Assembly: GCA_028819255.1 (NCBI GenBank)
Contig: JAPPMB010000010.1
Span: 1-42,088 of the forward strand
Source of the DNA: Bryobacterales bacterium
GTDB lineage: Bacteria; Acidobacteriota; Terriglobia; Bryobacterales; UBA6623
Reading direction: 5' to 3'
Length of the DNA stretch: 42,088 nt
Shown in pieces: positions 8,176 to 16,216 of the stretch (within the stretch, counting starts at the first letter, position 1; each line of letters begins with the position of its first letter). Both the position numbers and the translations under genes were made by a program. The notes under the pieces were generated by a model. It had not been told where the DNA came from, made no database searches, and worked only from the letters and a program-made list of their open reading frames with translations.

Positions 8176-8991
8176 ATGAACAGGAATCGATGGATCCGAA
8201 TCGCATTCGGACTGATCATTCTGGCTCTCGGGTGCAGACCCGGCCCGACGGAGCCGGAACAGCGCACCGTCCATGTGATCACGTCGGGCGGCTTCGCCGC
8301 CGCCTGTGACGTGCTCGGCCCCCGATTCGAGGAAACGACTCATGTCCGTCTCGTCAGCGAATACGGCGCCTCGATGGGTGGCGCCGTCGACTCCATTCCC
8401 GAACGTCTGGCCCGAGGTGAGCCCGCCGACATCGTGATCATGTCGAGACCCGCTCTCGACGCACTCGTCCAGCGTGGCGACGTGGTCGCGGACAGCCGAG
8501 TCGATCTGGCGGATTCCAGGATCGGAATGGCGGTCCGGAGCGGTGCGCTGCGGCCGGACATCACAAGCCCCGACGGCTTCGTTGAAGTTCTGCTTGCAGC
8601 GCAATCCATCGGCTATTCCGCCAGCGTGAGCGGCACCTACCTGTCGACCGACCTCTTTCCGCGACTTGGGATCTGGGATCGTCTCGAACCCAAGAGCGTC
8701 CGCGTCGTGAGTGAGCGCGTCGGGAGTGCGGTCGCCCGCGGCGCGGTGGAGATCGGATTCCAGCAGATCAGTGAGATCCTGCCAATCGAGGGGGTGGACT
8801 ATGTTGGCCCGATTCCGCAGGAGTACCAGAAGGTCTCCACGTTCTCGGCCGGCCTGACCGTGCGTGCGAACAATCCGGATGACGCCCGCGCGCTGCTGGC
8901 CTTCCTCTCGTCCGGGAGTGTCGCGGGAGCGATCGCCGGTAGCGGGCTTGAGCCAAGGGTGCCGGTCCCGGCGGCGACGAGCCGGGATTGA
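8176..8991 (+). CDS. Lipoprotein substrate-binding protein, ModA-like fold
   Basis: 271-residue periplasmic binding protein. Residues 1-20 form a lipoprotein signal with lipobox LALG-C20. The mature protein starts VHVITSGGFAAACDVLGPRFEETT, then YGASMGGAVDSIPERLARGEPADIVIMS, the pattern of ModA-type (molybdate/tungstate or other oxyanion) binding proteins of the PBP2 fold. The usual start of the domain (A-S-tda) is recognisable but divergent, so the ligand is uncertain. No permease or ATPase gene follows: the next gene, 25 bases downstream, is an exported agarase-like protein. It is therefore an orphan binding protein, perhaps a sensor or enzyme-associated subunit. Ribosome-binding site AGGATCAGCG precedes the ATG. 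Confidence 0.8.
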   Translation: MNRNRWIRIAFGLIILALGCRPGPTEPEQRTVHVITSGGFAAACDVLGPRFEETTHVRLVSEYGASMGGAVDSIPERLARGEPADIVIMSRPALDALVQRGDVVADSRVDLADSRIGMAVRSGALRPDITSPDGFVEVLLAAQSIGYSASVSGTYLSTDLFPRLGIWDRLEPKSVRVVSERVGSAVARGAVEIGFQQISEILPIEGVDYVGPIPQEYQKVSTFSAGLTVRANNPDDARALLAFLSSGSVAGAIAGSGLEPRVPVPAATSRD

Positions 8992-9016
8992 CGAGGCCGC
9001 CAACGGAGGATTCCAC

Positions 9017-10441
9017 ATGAACCGACGCGAGTGGATGCGCGCCGGAATGGCCGCACTTTTCCACGGAATGGCCGGTCGAGGGCGGGCGTCCGGGGCTGCC
9101 GTGTCCGAGGATCTGGACCAGTACGGAGGCTGGACCGGCAGACAGTTCGAGTCCACAGGATTCTTCCGGGTGGAGAAGGATGAGCGCTGGTGGCTGGTGA
9201 CACCGAACGGAAACGCGTTCCTCAGCTTCGGCGTCAATCATCTTCACCCCGACTGGTGGCGGCAAGACTACAACCGAGACGCTTGGAACGAGCGGCTTGG
9301 CGTCGTCCGCCGGGACCGAAACGGATTCAGGACCGCGCTGCGAGCCTGGTTCCTGCAAACATGCGGCGATTACGGCTTCAACAGCGTCGGAGTGCATAAT
9401 TCGCTGGATCTCGTCAACACTCCGCGGCCTTCGATGCCGTATGTCCGGCCGATCAGTTTCGTGGACATCCCACACTGGCAGACCGATGTCCCGGACGAGA
9501 ACTTTGCCGATGTCTTCTCCGAGAACTTTGTCGGCCGCTGCGACCGGATGGCGAGCGAATTGGCCGCCCCGGCGCGGGACGATCCGCACCTCATCGGATA
9601 CGCCATGACCGACTGTCCGCTGCTCACGGAGGAGGACTGTCGCGAGCGTCCTGACGTGATCGGCGGAGCTCGTCGGAAGTCCCGAATCGGCTGGCCGCGC
9701 AGACTGCGGAACCTGGGTTCGGAGGCTGCCGGAAAACTGGCATACGTCGAGACCGTGCGGGAGGTCTACCGTGACCGGATTGCCGACTTCAACGCAACCT
9801 ACGGCACTGAATTCGGTTCGTTTGCCGAGCTTGCAGATGCGGAGGCATGGCGGCCCGAAACCGACCTCTCCAACGCGAACGAGACCCGCGACAACGTGGA
9901 GTTCCTCCAGCGGGTCGTCGCTCGATACTACGGGACCGCGCGTGACGCCATTCGAAGGCAAGATCCGAACCACCTGTTTCTCGGCGACAAGATCAACGCG
10001 AACACCGACACGCTCGACACCGTGATTCCGGTCACAAGCACGTTCACCGACATCGTGTTCTATCAGATGTACGGCCGCTACGAGGTGCAGGAGCCGGGAT
10101 TGGACCGCTGGTCCAGCCTCGTCGACAAGCCGTTCATCAACGGCGACTCCGCATTCACGATGATCACCGAAACGATGCCGCGTCCCTACGGGCCCGTGGC
10201 CGACAGCCTGGAACAGCGCGTGGACTGGACGGTCGAGTTCTTCCGGAGCGCCTTCGCCCGCCCGGAATTCGTTGGCTGGCACTACTGCGGTCTGATCGAC
10301 GGCTCGCAGCTGGTCTCGCGCAAGCAGGACCGCCAGCACTCGGGACTGATCGACGGGTACGGCAGGCCCTATCCGGGTCTCCAGGAAGCGATTTCGGAAT
10401 GTGCGGGCGAAATGTACCGGATTGCTTCCGGTTCGCATTGA
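9017..10441 (+). CDS. Exported agarase-like glycoside hydrolase homologue
   Basis: 474 residues with a Tat-like N-terminus (MNRREWMRAGMAALFHGMAG). The segment STGFFRVEKDERWWLVTPNGNAFLSFGVNHL (about residues 46-76) is characteristic of beta-agarase-like (alpha/beta)8 glycoside hydrolases. In that family the acid/base Glu normally sits in a D-N-E motif after IGY and the nucleophile Glu in KP-(hydrophobic)-GE. Here the corresponding stretches read IGYAMTDCP (193-201) and KPFINGDSAF (371-380), so both Glu positions look substituted. It may be a carbohydrate-binding pseudoenzyme, use different residues, or belong to a neighbouring family with another mechanism. GGAGG eight bases upstream fixes the start, and the gene follows the binding-protein gene by 25 bases, suggesting one operon. 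Confidence 0.75.
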   Translation: MNRREWMRAGMAALFHGMAGRGRASGAAVSEDLDQYGGWTGRQFESTGFFRVEKDERWWLVTPNGNAFLSFGVNHLHPDWWRQDYNRDAWNERLGVVRRDRNGFRTALRAWFLQTCGDYGFNSVGVHNSLDLVNTPRPSMPYVRPISFVDIPHWQTDVPDENFADVFSENFVGRCDRMASELAAPARDDPHLIGYAMTDCPLLTEEDCRERPDVIGGARRKSRIGWPRRLRNLGSEAAGKLAYVETVREVYRDRIADFNATYGTEFGSFAELADAEAWRPETDLSNANETRDNVEFLQRVVARYYGTARDAIRRQDPNHLFLGDKINANTDTLDTVIPVTSTFTDIVFYQMYGRYEVQEPGLDRWSSLVDKPFINGDSAFTMITETMPRPYGPVADSLEQRVDWTVEFFRSAFARPEFVGWHYCGLIDGSQLVSRKQDRQHSGLIDGYGRPYPGLQEAISECAGEMYRIASGSH

Positions 10442-10641
10442 GCGCGGTCAGGTCGCTCCAACAAGGGGAATCGCTGCGCGGATTCGCCCAACACGAGCGT
10501 CCATGAGCCTTGGCCAGTGATTGCGGACGTTCACGCCCGAACGCCTCCGGCGGAGTCTCGTCGAGCGATCTTGAGGGGCCTCTCGGCGTCAGCGAACTCC
10601 GGAACGGAATCGAAGTCCTGTCAAGCGCGAAGCCGGCATCG

Positions 10642-11070
10642 TCAGCGGAGCGGACTTCGCCAGCGGAGACCCGGAAACCGACTGAAATCGCTGTCGTTCG
10701 AGTGGACTTCGGCCTGATACTCCATGGCAAGTGCGGAAATGTGGGCGTCAGTGACGAGGTTTGCGCCCACGCCAGCGGTTTCGAGATTCCGTTGGAGCAG
10801 TTTCAGGTGCTCCGTACCCGGGTTGATCGGCGAGACATGTGCAAACCGAAGCCAGTCCCCGACGTACCCGATGGCGTCTGATTGCGAGACGGGCGATGTC
10901 AACACCCGTAGACACGTGACCAGTCGTACGAACCCCGTCGCGCCAGCCCACGGCACACCGGCTCTCTCCTCGCCGTTGACCAGACTCTCCCGCCGGCGCC
11001 TTGCCGCTTCATGGCGGGGCGCGCCGTCGTTGTGAGCGTAGACCGGAGGGTTGACTTCCGGCAGCATCAC
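10642..11070 (-). CDS. vapC: PIN-domain toxin, VapC type, with altered first Asp
   Basis: 142-residue PIN-domain protein of the VapC ribonuclease type. The family's start (D-V-N-V-L-L/V-Y-A) is here MMLPEVNPPVYA, so the first catalytic Asp is replaced by Glu5 and the following VL by PP. The other acidic residues are present: VTDAHISALA (Asp108) and SNDSDFSRF (Asp126/128), with the C-terminal FPGLRWRSPL typical of this subfamily. Pro-Trp (VPWAGATGFVRLVT) after residue 39 also fits. The start overlaps the stop of the antitoxin gene by four bases (ATGA). VapC toxins cleave RNA and are held inactive by VapB. Whether an Asp-to-Glu enzyme is active is unknown; activity could be reduced. Confidence 0.85.
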   Translation of the reverse strand: MMLPEVNPPVYAHNDGAPRHEAARRRRESLVNGEERAGVPWAGATGFVRLVTCLRVLTSPVSQSDAIGYVGDWLRFAHVSPINPGTEHLKLLQRNLETAGVGANLVTDAHISALAMEYQAEVHSNDSDFSRFPGLRWRSPLR

Positions 11071-11327
11071 CGCCCGTCCTTCCGGGTGAAGCCCTCCACA
11101 TCCACGTCATCATTCAACTGATTGAGCCTCAGCGGATCGACGCCTTGGACAAGTCCGCTGTGATTCGGGATGACGCGGAACGTCGGCAGTTCCGACCTTT
11201 GGGACGCGCGCGCGATGCCTCGCCGCAAGACATCGTTCAGCACCTGATTGAACGGCCTGCCTTGCAGTCGGCTCTGCATCTTCAGAAAGTCCGCCACATC
11301 ATCATCCAATGTCAACGTCGTCCTCAT
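11067..11327 (-). CDS. vapB: VapB-type antitoxin (ribbon-helix-helix)
   Basis: 86-residue antitoxin. MRTTLTLDDDVADFLKMQSRLQGRPFNQVLNDVLRRGI is a ribbon-helix-helix DNA-binding unit; the remaining ~45 residues (FRVIPNHSGLVQGVDPLRLNQLND) are the usual toxin-binding tail. It precedes and overlaps the PIN toxin gene by four bases, the standard vapBC order. The protein probably binds the toxin and, as a complex, represses its own promoter upstream of 11327. No change from family expectation was seen, in contrast to the toxin. No strong ribosome-binding site is visible. Confidence 0.85.
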   Translation of the reverse strand: MRTTLTLDDDVADFLKMQSRLQGRPFNQVLNDVLRRGIARASQRSELPTFRVIPNHSGLVQGVDPLRLNQLNDDVDVEGFTRKDGR

Positions 11328-12040
11328 TCAGGCATCATCATGCTCTCCCGATGCCATGTCAAGACGACCGTGTAGGCGGGGGCATTCTCCGTCTGTTGTG
11401 GCTTGGACCGGAGATCCCGTGCCAGACCTTCCCGACACGCTGGCCCTTAAGCATCTTCGCGAACGGCGGAAAGCAGTCTCGAGTGCTTCCGTTTGGCTGC
11501 GGCCGGTGCGAATCGGAGCGGAATCCCGCCGAGTCGTCGAGTCAGCCATGAGGCCTCCCGCGAACCTCACCCGGCCATGTCCGGCTTCAGGCACGACCCG
11601 AACCAAGCTGCGTCCTTGGACCGGCAGTCCCGCACTGCGATCAAGACCCGAACCTGATTGCGGATTCTTCCAAGCTGAAGGCTTGGAACCCGTCGTGTTG
11701 TGCCGTGCCCAACTCCCAAAGCGTCCCGTTCGATCTGACCCGGCCGGTCCGGGGATGGACAGGTTCCCAAGGCGTACGATCAAGGCGAGTGAGAATTCGG
11801 TGACACATGACAGTCAGCCGTGCGGTTGAGCCCCGGGCCCGGTGAAGCTCCCGGCCGGTCTCGCCGGGGCGTCAGGTGTAAAGTGGCGACACTCGCGGAC
11901 CGGAAGGGTCGCAACTCGCGACGGCACAGCCTCGTTCGGACGAGAAACACTGCCGTTGAATCCGTGGATCGCGGAACTCGCCGGAGACCGGCGAACAGCA
12001 AAGTGCGACACTACTCATGCAAACATTGGGGGTAGCGACA
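11328..12040. other. Gene-free stretch with a GTGGCGACACT-like direct repeat
   Basis: About 710 bases with only short, mutually overlapping open frames and no family pattern on either strand. Two imperfect direct repeats stand out: TAAAGTGGCGACACT at 11879-11893 and CAAAGTGCGACACT near 11999-12012. Such spaced short repeats occur at the ends of some insertion sequences (IS21-type ends have them), so this may be a solo end or scar left by an element; I cannot confirm it. The second repeat lies directly before the sugar-isomerase gene and could also affect its promoter. Confidence 0.4.
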
Positions 12041-12994
12041 ATGACGAGCCAATCCAGACGAAGCTTTCTAGCGGCAGCCGCAGGGCTGACAATCCATGGC
12101 TGCTCACAGCCGGAGTCCGCTGATTCCGGTGCCGAGCCTGTGCCTGTGGAGGCACCCATGAAACTCTCTCTCTCGGTGCGGGTTGCGGAATCCTTCTCGG
12201 ACAAGCGCAATTCGGAGCTGACTCTGGACCAGCTGATCGCGATGGCGAAGAACTTCGGCTATGAGGCGCTTTGCATGCGGGCTTCGCAACTGGGCACGCA
12301 CTCGCCGCCCGAGCAGGTCGCCGAGGCTCGCGAGAAGATCGACGAGGCCGGCTTGGCGGTGTCGATGGTCACCGGCGACTTCGCCGTGCCGAGCAACAAC
12401 GAGGAGGGGCCGATGCTGCTGCGCAACATCACGCCGTACCTCGATCTAGCGGACGCTCTCGGCTCCAGCCTCATCCGGGTCTGCATGAAGAAGGACGAGG
12501 ACATCGAATTCGCGCAGAAGTCCGCAGACGAGGCGGCAGAGCGGGGCATTCGGCTGGCACACCAATCCCATTGCGCCAGTCTGTTTGAGACTGTCGACGG
12601 CTCGTTGCGGGTGCTGGAGGCGGTGGGGAGGCCCAATTTCGGAATCATCTACGAGCCGGCCAACTGGTTCATCGCCGACGAGGACTACGGCATCGACGCG
12701 ATTCGCAAGATGAAGCCGTACCTGTTCAATTTCTACATCCAGAACCATCGGCTGACACCCGATGGAGTAACCAATGTCACGACTTGGAAAAAGGGACCTG
12801 TTCCCGTCGACCACATCGGCGTATGGGAGGAGGGCGGCATTGATGTCGAGGGCGTCTTCGACGCCATGCACGAGGTCGGCTACGAAGGTTACATCACCGT
12901 GCATCAGGCCTTTGGCGATGTGATGCCGGTCGAAGAGGCGGTCCGCAAGAGCTATGAGCGCCTTCAGCCGCTTGCGGCTGCACGGACGGCATGA
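12041..12994 (+). CDS. Exported sugar phosphate isomerase/epimerase-type TIM barrel
   Basis: 317 residues from the ATG at 12041, which gives a clean twin-arginine signal (MTSQSRRSFLAAAAGLTIHG) ending at a possible lipobox Cys; an ATG at 12017 is an alternative start. The body is an AP-endonuclease-2-type TIM barrel: KLSLSVRVAESF, LIAMAKNFGYEALCMR, GLAVSMVTGDFAVP, RLAHQSHCASLF, NFGIIYEPANWFI and GYEGYITVHQAF correspond to successive barrel strands with Glu, Asp and His metal-site residues. Family members isomerise sugars or eliminate 3-keto-glycosides. It is the first of three closely spaced genes (gap 47 bases to the next) that all carry Tat-like starts, so the group probably acts outside the cytoplasm. 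Exact substrate unknown. Confidence 0.85.
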   Translation: MTSQSRRSFLAAAAGLTIHGCSQPESADSGAEPVPVEAPMKLSLSVRVAESFSDKRNSELTLDQLIAMAKNFGYEALCMRASQLGTHSPPEQVAEAREKIDEAGLAVSMVTGDFAVPSNNEEGPMLLRNITPYLDLADALGSSLIRVCMKKDEDIEFAQKSADEAAERGIRLAHQSHCASLFETVDGSLRVLEAVGRPNFGIIYEPANWFIADEDYGIDAIRKMKPYLFNFYIQNHRLTPDGVTNVTTWKKGPVPVDHIGVWEEGGIDVEGVFDAMHEVGYEGYITVHQAFGDVMPVEEAVRKSYERLQPLAAARTA

Positions 12995-13041
12995 CCCAGG
13001 CCCGGCGGCAGGAGTCCGCCAAGAATCACGGAGGCAAACTG

Positions 13042-14100
13042 ATGTCCATCGATAGAAGGAGATTCATCATTTCATCCGGCGCGGCCATGGCGGCCACATC
13101 CACTGCCGGAGCAGCTCAGACACAGATTCGCGCGGCCGTTCTCGGCACGCAGCACGGACATGTTCGCGGCAAGCTGCAAGCCATGATCGCCTCACCTGAC
13201 TACGAGGTCGTGTGCATCTGCGAGCACGACCCTGCCGTGCAGAAGCGGCAGGCGGCAGATCCGCTCTACAAGGGCCAGACCTGGGTCTCGGAAACCGAGC
13301 TGCTCAGCGACGGTTCGATTGATCTCGTGGTTGCGGAGTGCAAGCCATGGCAGGCCATTCCCTGGGGCCGGAAGGTGATCGCGGCCGGCAAGCACCTCCA
13401 TCTCGAGAAACCGGCCGGAGACACCTACGAACCATTCAAGGAACTGGTAGACGAGGCCCGCTCCAGGAAGCTTCTCCTCCAGAAAGGGTGGGTTCTTCGC
13501 GGGCAGGAGGGGATCAATGCTGCCCTTCACGCGGCTAGGCAGGGCTGGCTTGGGGAGGTCCACCTCGTGCGAGCCACGATGAATTCCGACCGAGACCAGC
13601 CGCAACGAAATCTGGAGGCAAAGTATCCGGGCGGCGCCATGTTTGAGCTCGCGGGCCACATGATCGACCGTGTGCTCGAGTTCACCGGCCGACCGAACCA
13701 GGTGCACACCTGGCTACGCCACGACACGGGCATCGACGACAGCCTCAAGGACAACACGCTCGCCGTCCTCGAGTACGACGGAGGTCTCGCGACGGTGTCG
13801 ACGACTGCGCGGATGTACGGATCCGGTGACCACCGGTCATTCGAGGTGATCGGCACGGACGGGACGTTCGTGATCCAGCCGCTCGGCGGGCACTCTCGGA
13901 TGCAAGTCGCGATGCGGGAGCCGCACGGGCCCTACAAGCAGGGCTGGCAGACTGTGGACCTCGGGCCGCAGCCGCGCTACATCGCCGATTTTGTGGAGTT
14001 CGCGCGCGCATACAAGACCAAGACGCCGCTGAAGCACTCCTATGACCATGAACTGCTTGTCCATGAGACGCTGCTCAGGGCGTCTGGAATGATGTCGTAG
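13042..14100 (+). CDS. Exported Gfo/Idh/MocA family oxidoreductase
   Basis: 352-residue NAD(P)-dependent oxidoreductase. The start at 13042 is supported by GGAGG seven bases upstream and by a Tat motif (DRRRFIISSGAAMAATSTAGA); an ATG at 12991 overlaps the previous stop but adds a poor leader. The Rossmann fold begins IRAAVLGTQHGHVRGKL, and HLEKPAGDTYEPF carries the conserved E-K-P of the family. The C-terminal alpha/beta domain follows (GGAMFELAGHMIDRVLEFTG, where His is the usual catalytic residue). Members oxidise sugar hydroxyls, in several cases at C3 of glycosides. Tat export would allow loading of the cofactor in the cytoplasm. Flanked by two TIM-barrel sugar enzymes in one operon. Confidence 0.9.
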   Translation: MSIDRRRFIISSGAAMAATSTAGAAQTQIRAAVLGTQHGHVRGKLQAMIASPDYEVVCICEHDPAVQKRQAADPLYKGQTWVSETELLSDGSIDLVVAECKPWQAIPWGRKVIAAGKHLHLEKPAGDTYEPFKELVDEARSRKLLLQKGWVLRGQEGINAALHAARQGWLGEVHLVRATMNSDRDQPQRNLEAKYPGGAMFELAGHMIDRVLEFTGRPNQVHTWLRHDTGIDDSLKDNTLAVLEYDGGLATVSTTARMYGSGDHRSFEVIGTDGTFVIQPLGGHSRMQVAMREPHGPYKQGWQTVDLGPQPRYIADFVEFARAYKTKTPLKHSYDHELLVHETLLRASGMMS

Positions 14101-14144
14101 CGGCAGGGAACTCGACGGGCCTGCCGAGCCAGGCCGGAGCGATC

Positions 14145-15089
14145 ATGCACCGACGGGAATTCATCGCCGCACTTGCCGCCTCACCGCTAGCGTTCTCCTG
14201 CGGGCGCCAGCCAGAGGCACAGACGAGCGGCCTCAAGCTCTCCATCACATGTGACATGTTCCGCGGCAACCAGCGAGGGCTTCCGGTCGACACGCTGGAC
14301 GGCAAGGATCCGAGGCCCGATCCCGATGTCAGCTACACGGCGGACGAGGGCCTTGCCCTGGCGAGGAGCCACGGATACGAGGGCTTCGAGATGTTCGACT
14401 GGCGGAACGGGGAGGAGCGGGCCGCCTACGCAGCCGCAAGGCGGAAGCACGCACTGGAAGCCGTCTGCATCACCGCCAACAAGGGCGTCCGAGCGCCGGG
14501 CTGCGGCCTGACGGACCCGGCCGAGCGCGAGGGCTTTCTTGCGGAAATCGAGAGCGCATCGGCCGTCGCAAAGGAGTTCGACTGCCACCGACTGGTGGTG
14601 CTTACGGGATTCGAGCGGGAGGGTGTACCGCGGGCGGAGCAGATGGCCAGCTGCGTCGAGGGCCTGCGGGCAGCTGTACCGATTCTGGAAAACGCCGGAA
14701 TGACGATCGTCGTCGAGCCGATCAACACGATCGTCACGCGTCCCGGGTACTTTCTGGCGGGTGCGCGGGAGGGTTTCGAGATGCTCAAGCGGGTCGACTC
14801 GCCTCACGTCAAGCTGCTCTTCGACATCTATCACGTGCAGACCACCGACGGCGACCTCATCCTCCAGATCCAAGACAACATCGACTGGATCGGGCACTTC
14901 CAGATCGGAGACCACCCCGGGCGCATGCAGCCGGGGACGGGCGAGATCAACTACCGCAACGTCTTCCGCACAATCCATGAACTCCAGCAGGCTGGGCGAT
15001 TCGGCGGCTATGCCGGCCTGGAGTACCACCCGAGCGTGACGCTTCCGCGCACGATGGCCGAAGTGAGGCAGCTGGCAAACTTCAGCTGA
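14145..15089 (+). CDS. Exported hydroxypyruvate isomerase-family TIM barrel
   Basis: 314 residues. N-terminus MHRREFIAALAASPLAFSCG is a Tat-like signal with a possible lipobox Cys. The barrel shows the hydroxypyruvate isomerase family landmarks: MTIVVEPINTIVTRPGYFL (metal Glu), KLLFDIYHVQTTDGDLI (metal Asp and His), HFQIGDHPGRMQPGTGEINY and YAGLEYHPS (metal Glu). The family includes Hyi, erythrulose-phosphate and other ketose isomerases; the exported form is likely to work on a different small or keto sugar. GGAGCGATC precedes the ATG. It closes the three-gene cassette, 44 bases after the oxidoreductase. Confidence 0.88.
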   Translation: MHRREFIAALAASPLAFSCGRQPEAQTSGLKLSITCDMFRGNQRGLPVDTLDGKDPRPDPDVSYTADEGLALARSHGYEGFEMFDWRNGEERAAYAAARRKHALEAVCITANKGVRAPGCGLTDPAEREGFLAEIESASAVAKEFDCHRLVVLTGFEREGVPRAEQMASCVEGLRAAVPILENAGMTIVVEPINTIVTRPGYFLAGAREGFEMLKRVDSPHVKLLFDIYHVQTTDGDLILQIQDNIDWIGHFQIGDHPGRMQPGTGEINYRNVFRTIHELQQAGRFGGYAGLEYHPSVTLPRTMAEVRQLANFS

Positions 15090-15250
15090 GCGAGCCGTTC
15101 CGCGAAGAACGTCTCGTGCGGACGTAGGCCATTCCGGGGCCACAACTCAAACCTCTGCGGCTGTTCGGATCAACATCCCACGGCCCGTCTCACGGCGTGG
15201 ATTCCTCTGGGCGGAGAAAGCAGCTGGGCGTTCCGTAGCTCAGCACCGCC

Positions 15251-15370
15251 AGTCCCGGCCTTGCCCTATACGATGCGACAACGTAAGGCAGAGGCCCTTC
15301 CTTTGTCTCTTGTGCCTCCAAGTCCGTGTCTTCGGTCAGGCCACGCATCGTATAGGGCAGGGGAAGGACT
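15251..15370. repeat. Small inverted-repeat element (MITE-like)
   Basis: Arms TGCCCTATACGATGCG at 15262-15277 and its exact reverse complement at 15344-15359 form a 16-bp perfect inverted repeat around a 66-base spacer. The similarity continues outward with mismatches for 11 more bases on each side (AGTCC...CC / GG...GGACT). The spacer has no gene. Such a 120-bp unit looks like a miniature inverted-repeat element or the ends of a deleted transposon. There is no T-run, so a terminator is unlikely. Confidence 0.6.
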
Positions 15371-15417
15371 TTTCTCGTTCGCGTTGACGACTAGGACCCG
15401 CTCGAACTCAAGCACCT

Positions 15418-16040
15418 TCACGCGGGAGCCACGGCGAGCCTGTGTTGGGAACGGCGAGTGCAGGGTCGCCCGGTCAAGGCTGCAACGCGAGGGAGACCAA
15501 GCTGCCTCGAAGTGCGTACCCGCCCGCTCGTCACGTACCGAGGCGGGCGGCGATCGCGGAGGCTGCGGCTGTGGAAGTCACGCGCCTTCTCCTCGGTATA
15601 CAGCGGGTCATGGGTCGCGTCCACATCCGGAACGATCTCTTCCAAGACCGCCAAGTGCTGTTCCAGCAACAGGGCCACCAGTGGCGCGTCCAACCCTCGC
15701 GGATCGGACACGGTCCGAACGAAGCAATACTGCTCGACCAGCTGCGGAGCCAAACCGATTCGGTTCAGCGTCCTGAATCCGACCAGCAGATAGCGCTGGT
15801 CACGGTGGCCCATACGCCTTGGCACGGGGCTCGACGGTCCAGCCGGCCAAGTCAGGCGTGAGCAAGACTCTAGTCGCACGGCGTTTCAAGATCCTCGAGC
15901 GCCTAGCAGCCGAGCGCGAGCCCGGACAGGCACTGGGCGATCACTCTGTGCAGTCTGTGCAGGCAGCCGGAGGGATCTTGGTAATCGAAAAAGCAGACGA
16001 TCCGCTCGCGATGGCCGATTCTTGGGAGATCGATTGTGCT
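15418..16040 (-). pseudogene. Decayed IS1380-family transposase
   Basis: Remnant of an IS1380-type transposase read in at least two frames. From about 16040 downwards one frame gives CFFDYQDPSGCLHRLHR then AQCLSGLALGC and a stop (15903-15905), matching the family's N-terminal D-x-R-D-P and R-x-x-G-L-A-x-G-Y. A second frame (15879-15418) gives FRTLNRIGLAPQLVEQY and EEIVPDVDATHDPLY, matching S-T-L-N-R-L-E and the strongly conserved I-V-L-D-x-D-A-T-D-D-P-x-H-G motif with the first catalytic Asp. Beyond this the reading decays. The C-terminal catalytic region is missing. The element borders the ATPase/nuclease cassette and may mark how that DNA arrived. Confidence 0.7.
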
Positions 16041-16216
16041 ACAGTGTGTTGGCGTGAAGTGTGCAGTTCGGGAAGCTTGTAGTTGCTTTGCAACAATGAG
16101 CTTGAGACGGCTTAACGCCTCATATTCAGCCCTCGTGGTAAAGGATCCGGGCTAGGCGCTAGTTTGCAGGGCGACCAAGCAATGTGATTAGTGGAGAAAG
16201 TTCGCAACATTTCATC

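Noticed and set aside
8768..10438. 556-codon minus-strand open frame
   Set aside because: Runs antisense to the agarase-like gene, which has a ribosome-binding site, export signal and family motifs; the antisense frame has none.
15819..16082. 87-codon + strand open frame near the ATPase gene, considered as a small regulator
   Set aside because: It is antisense to the IS1380-type transposase N-terminal remnant, which explains its protein-like look.
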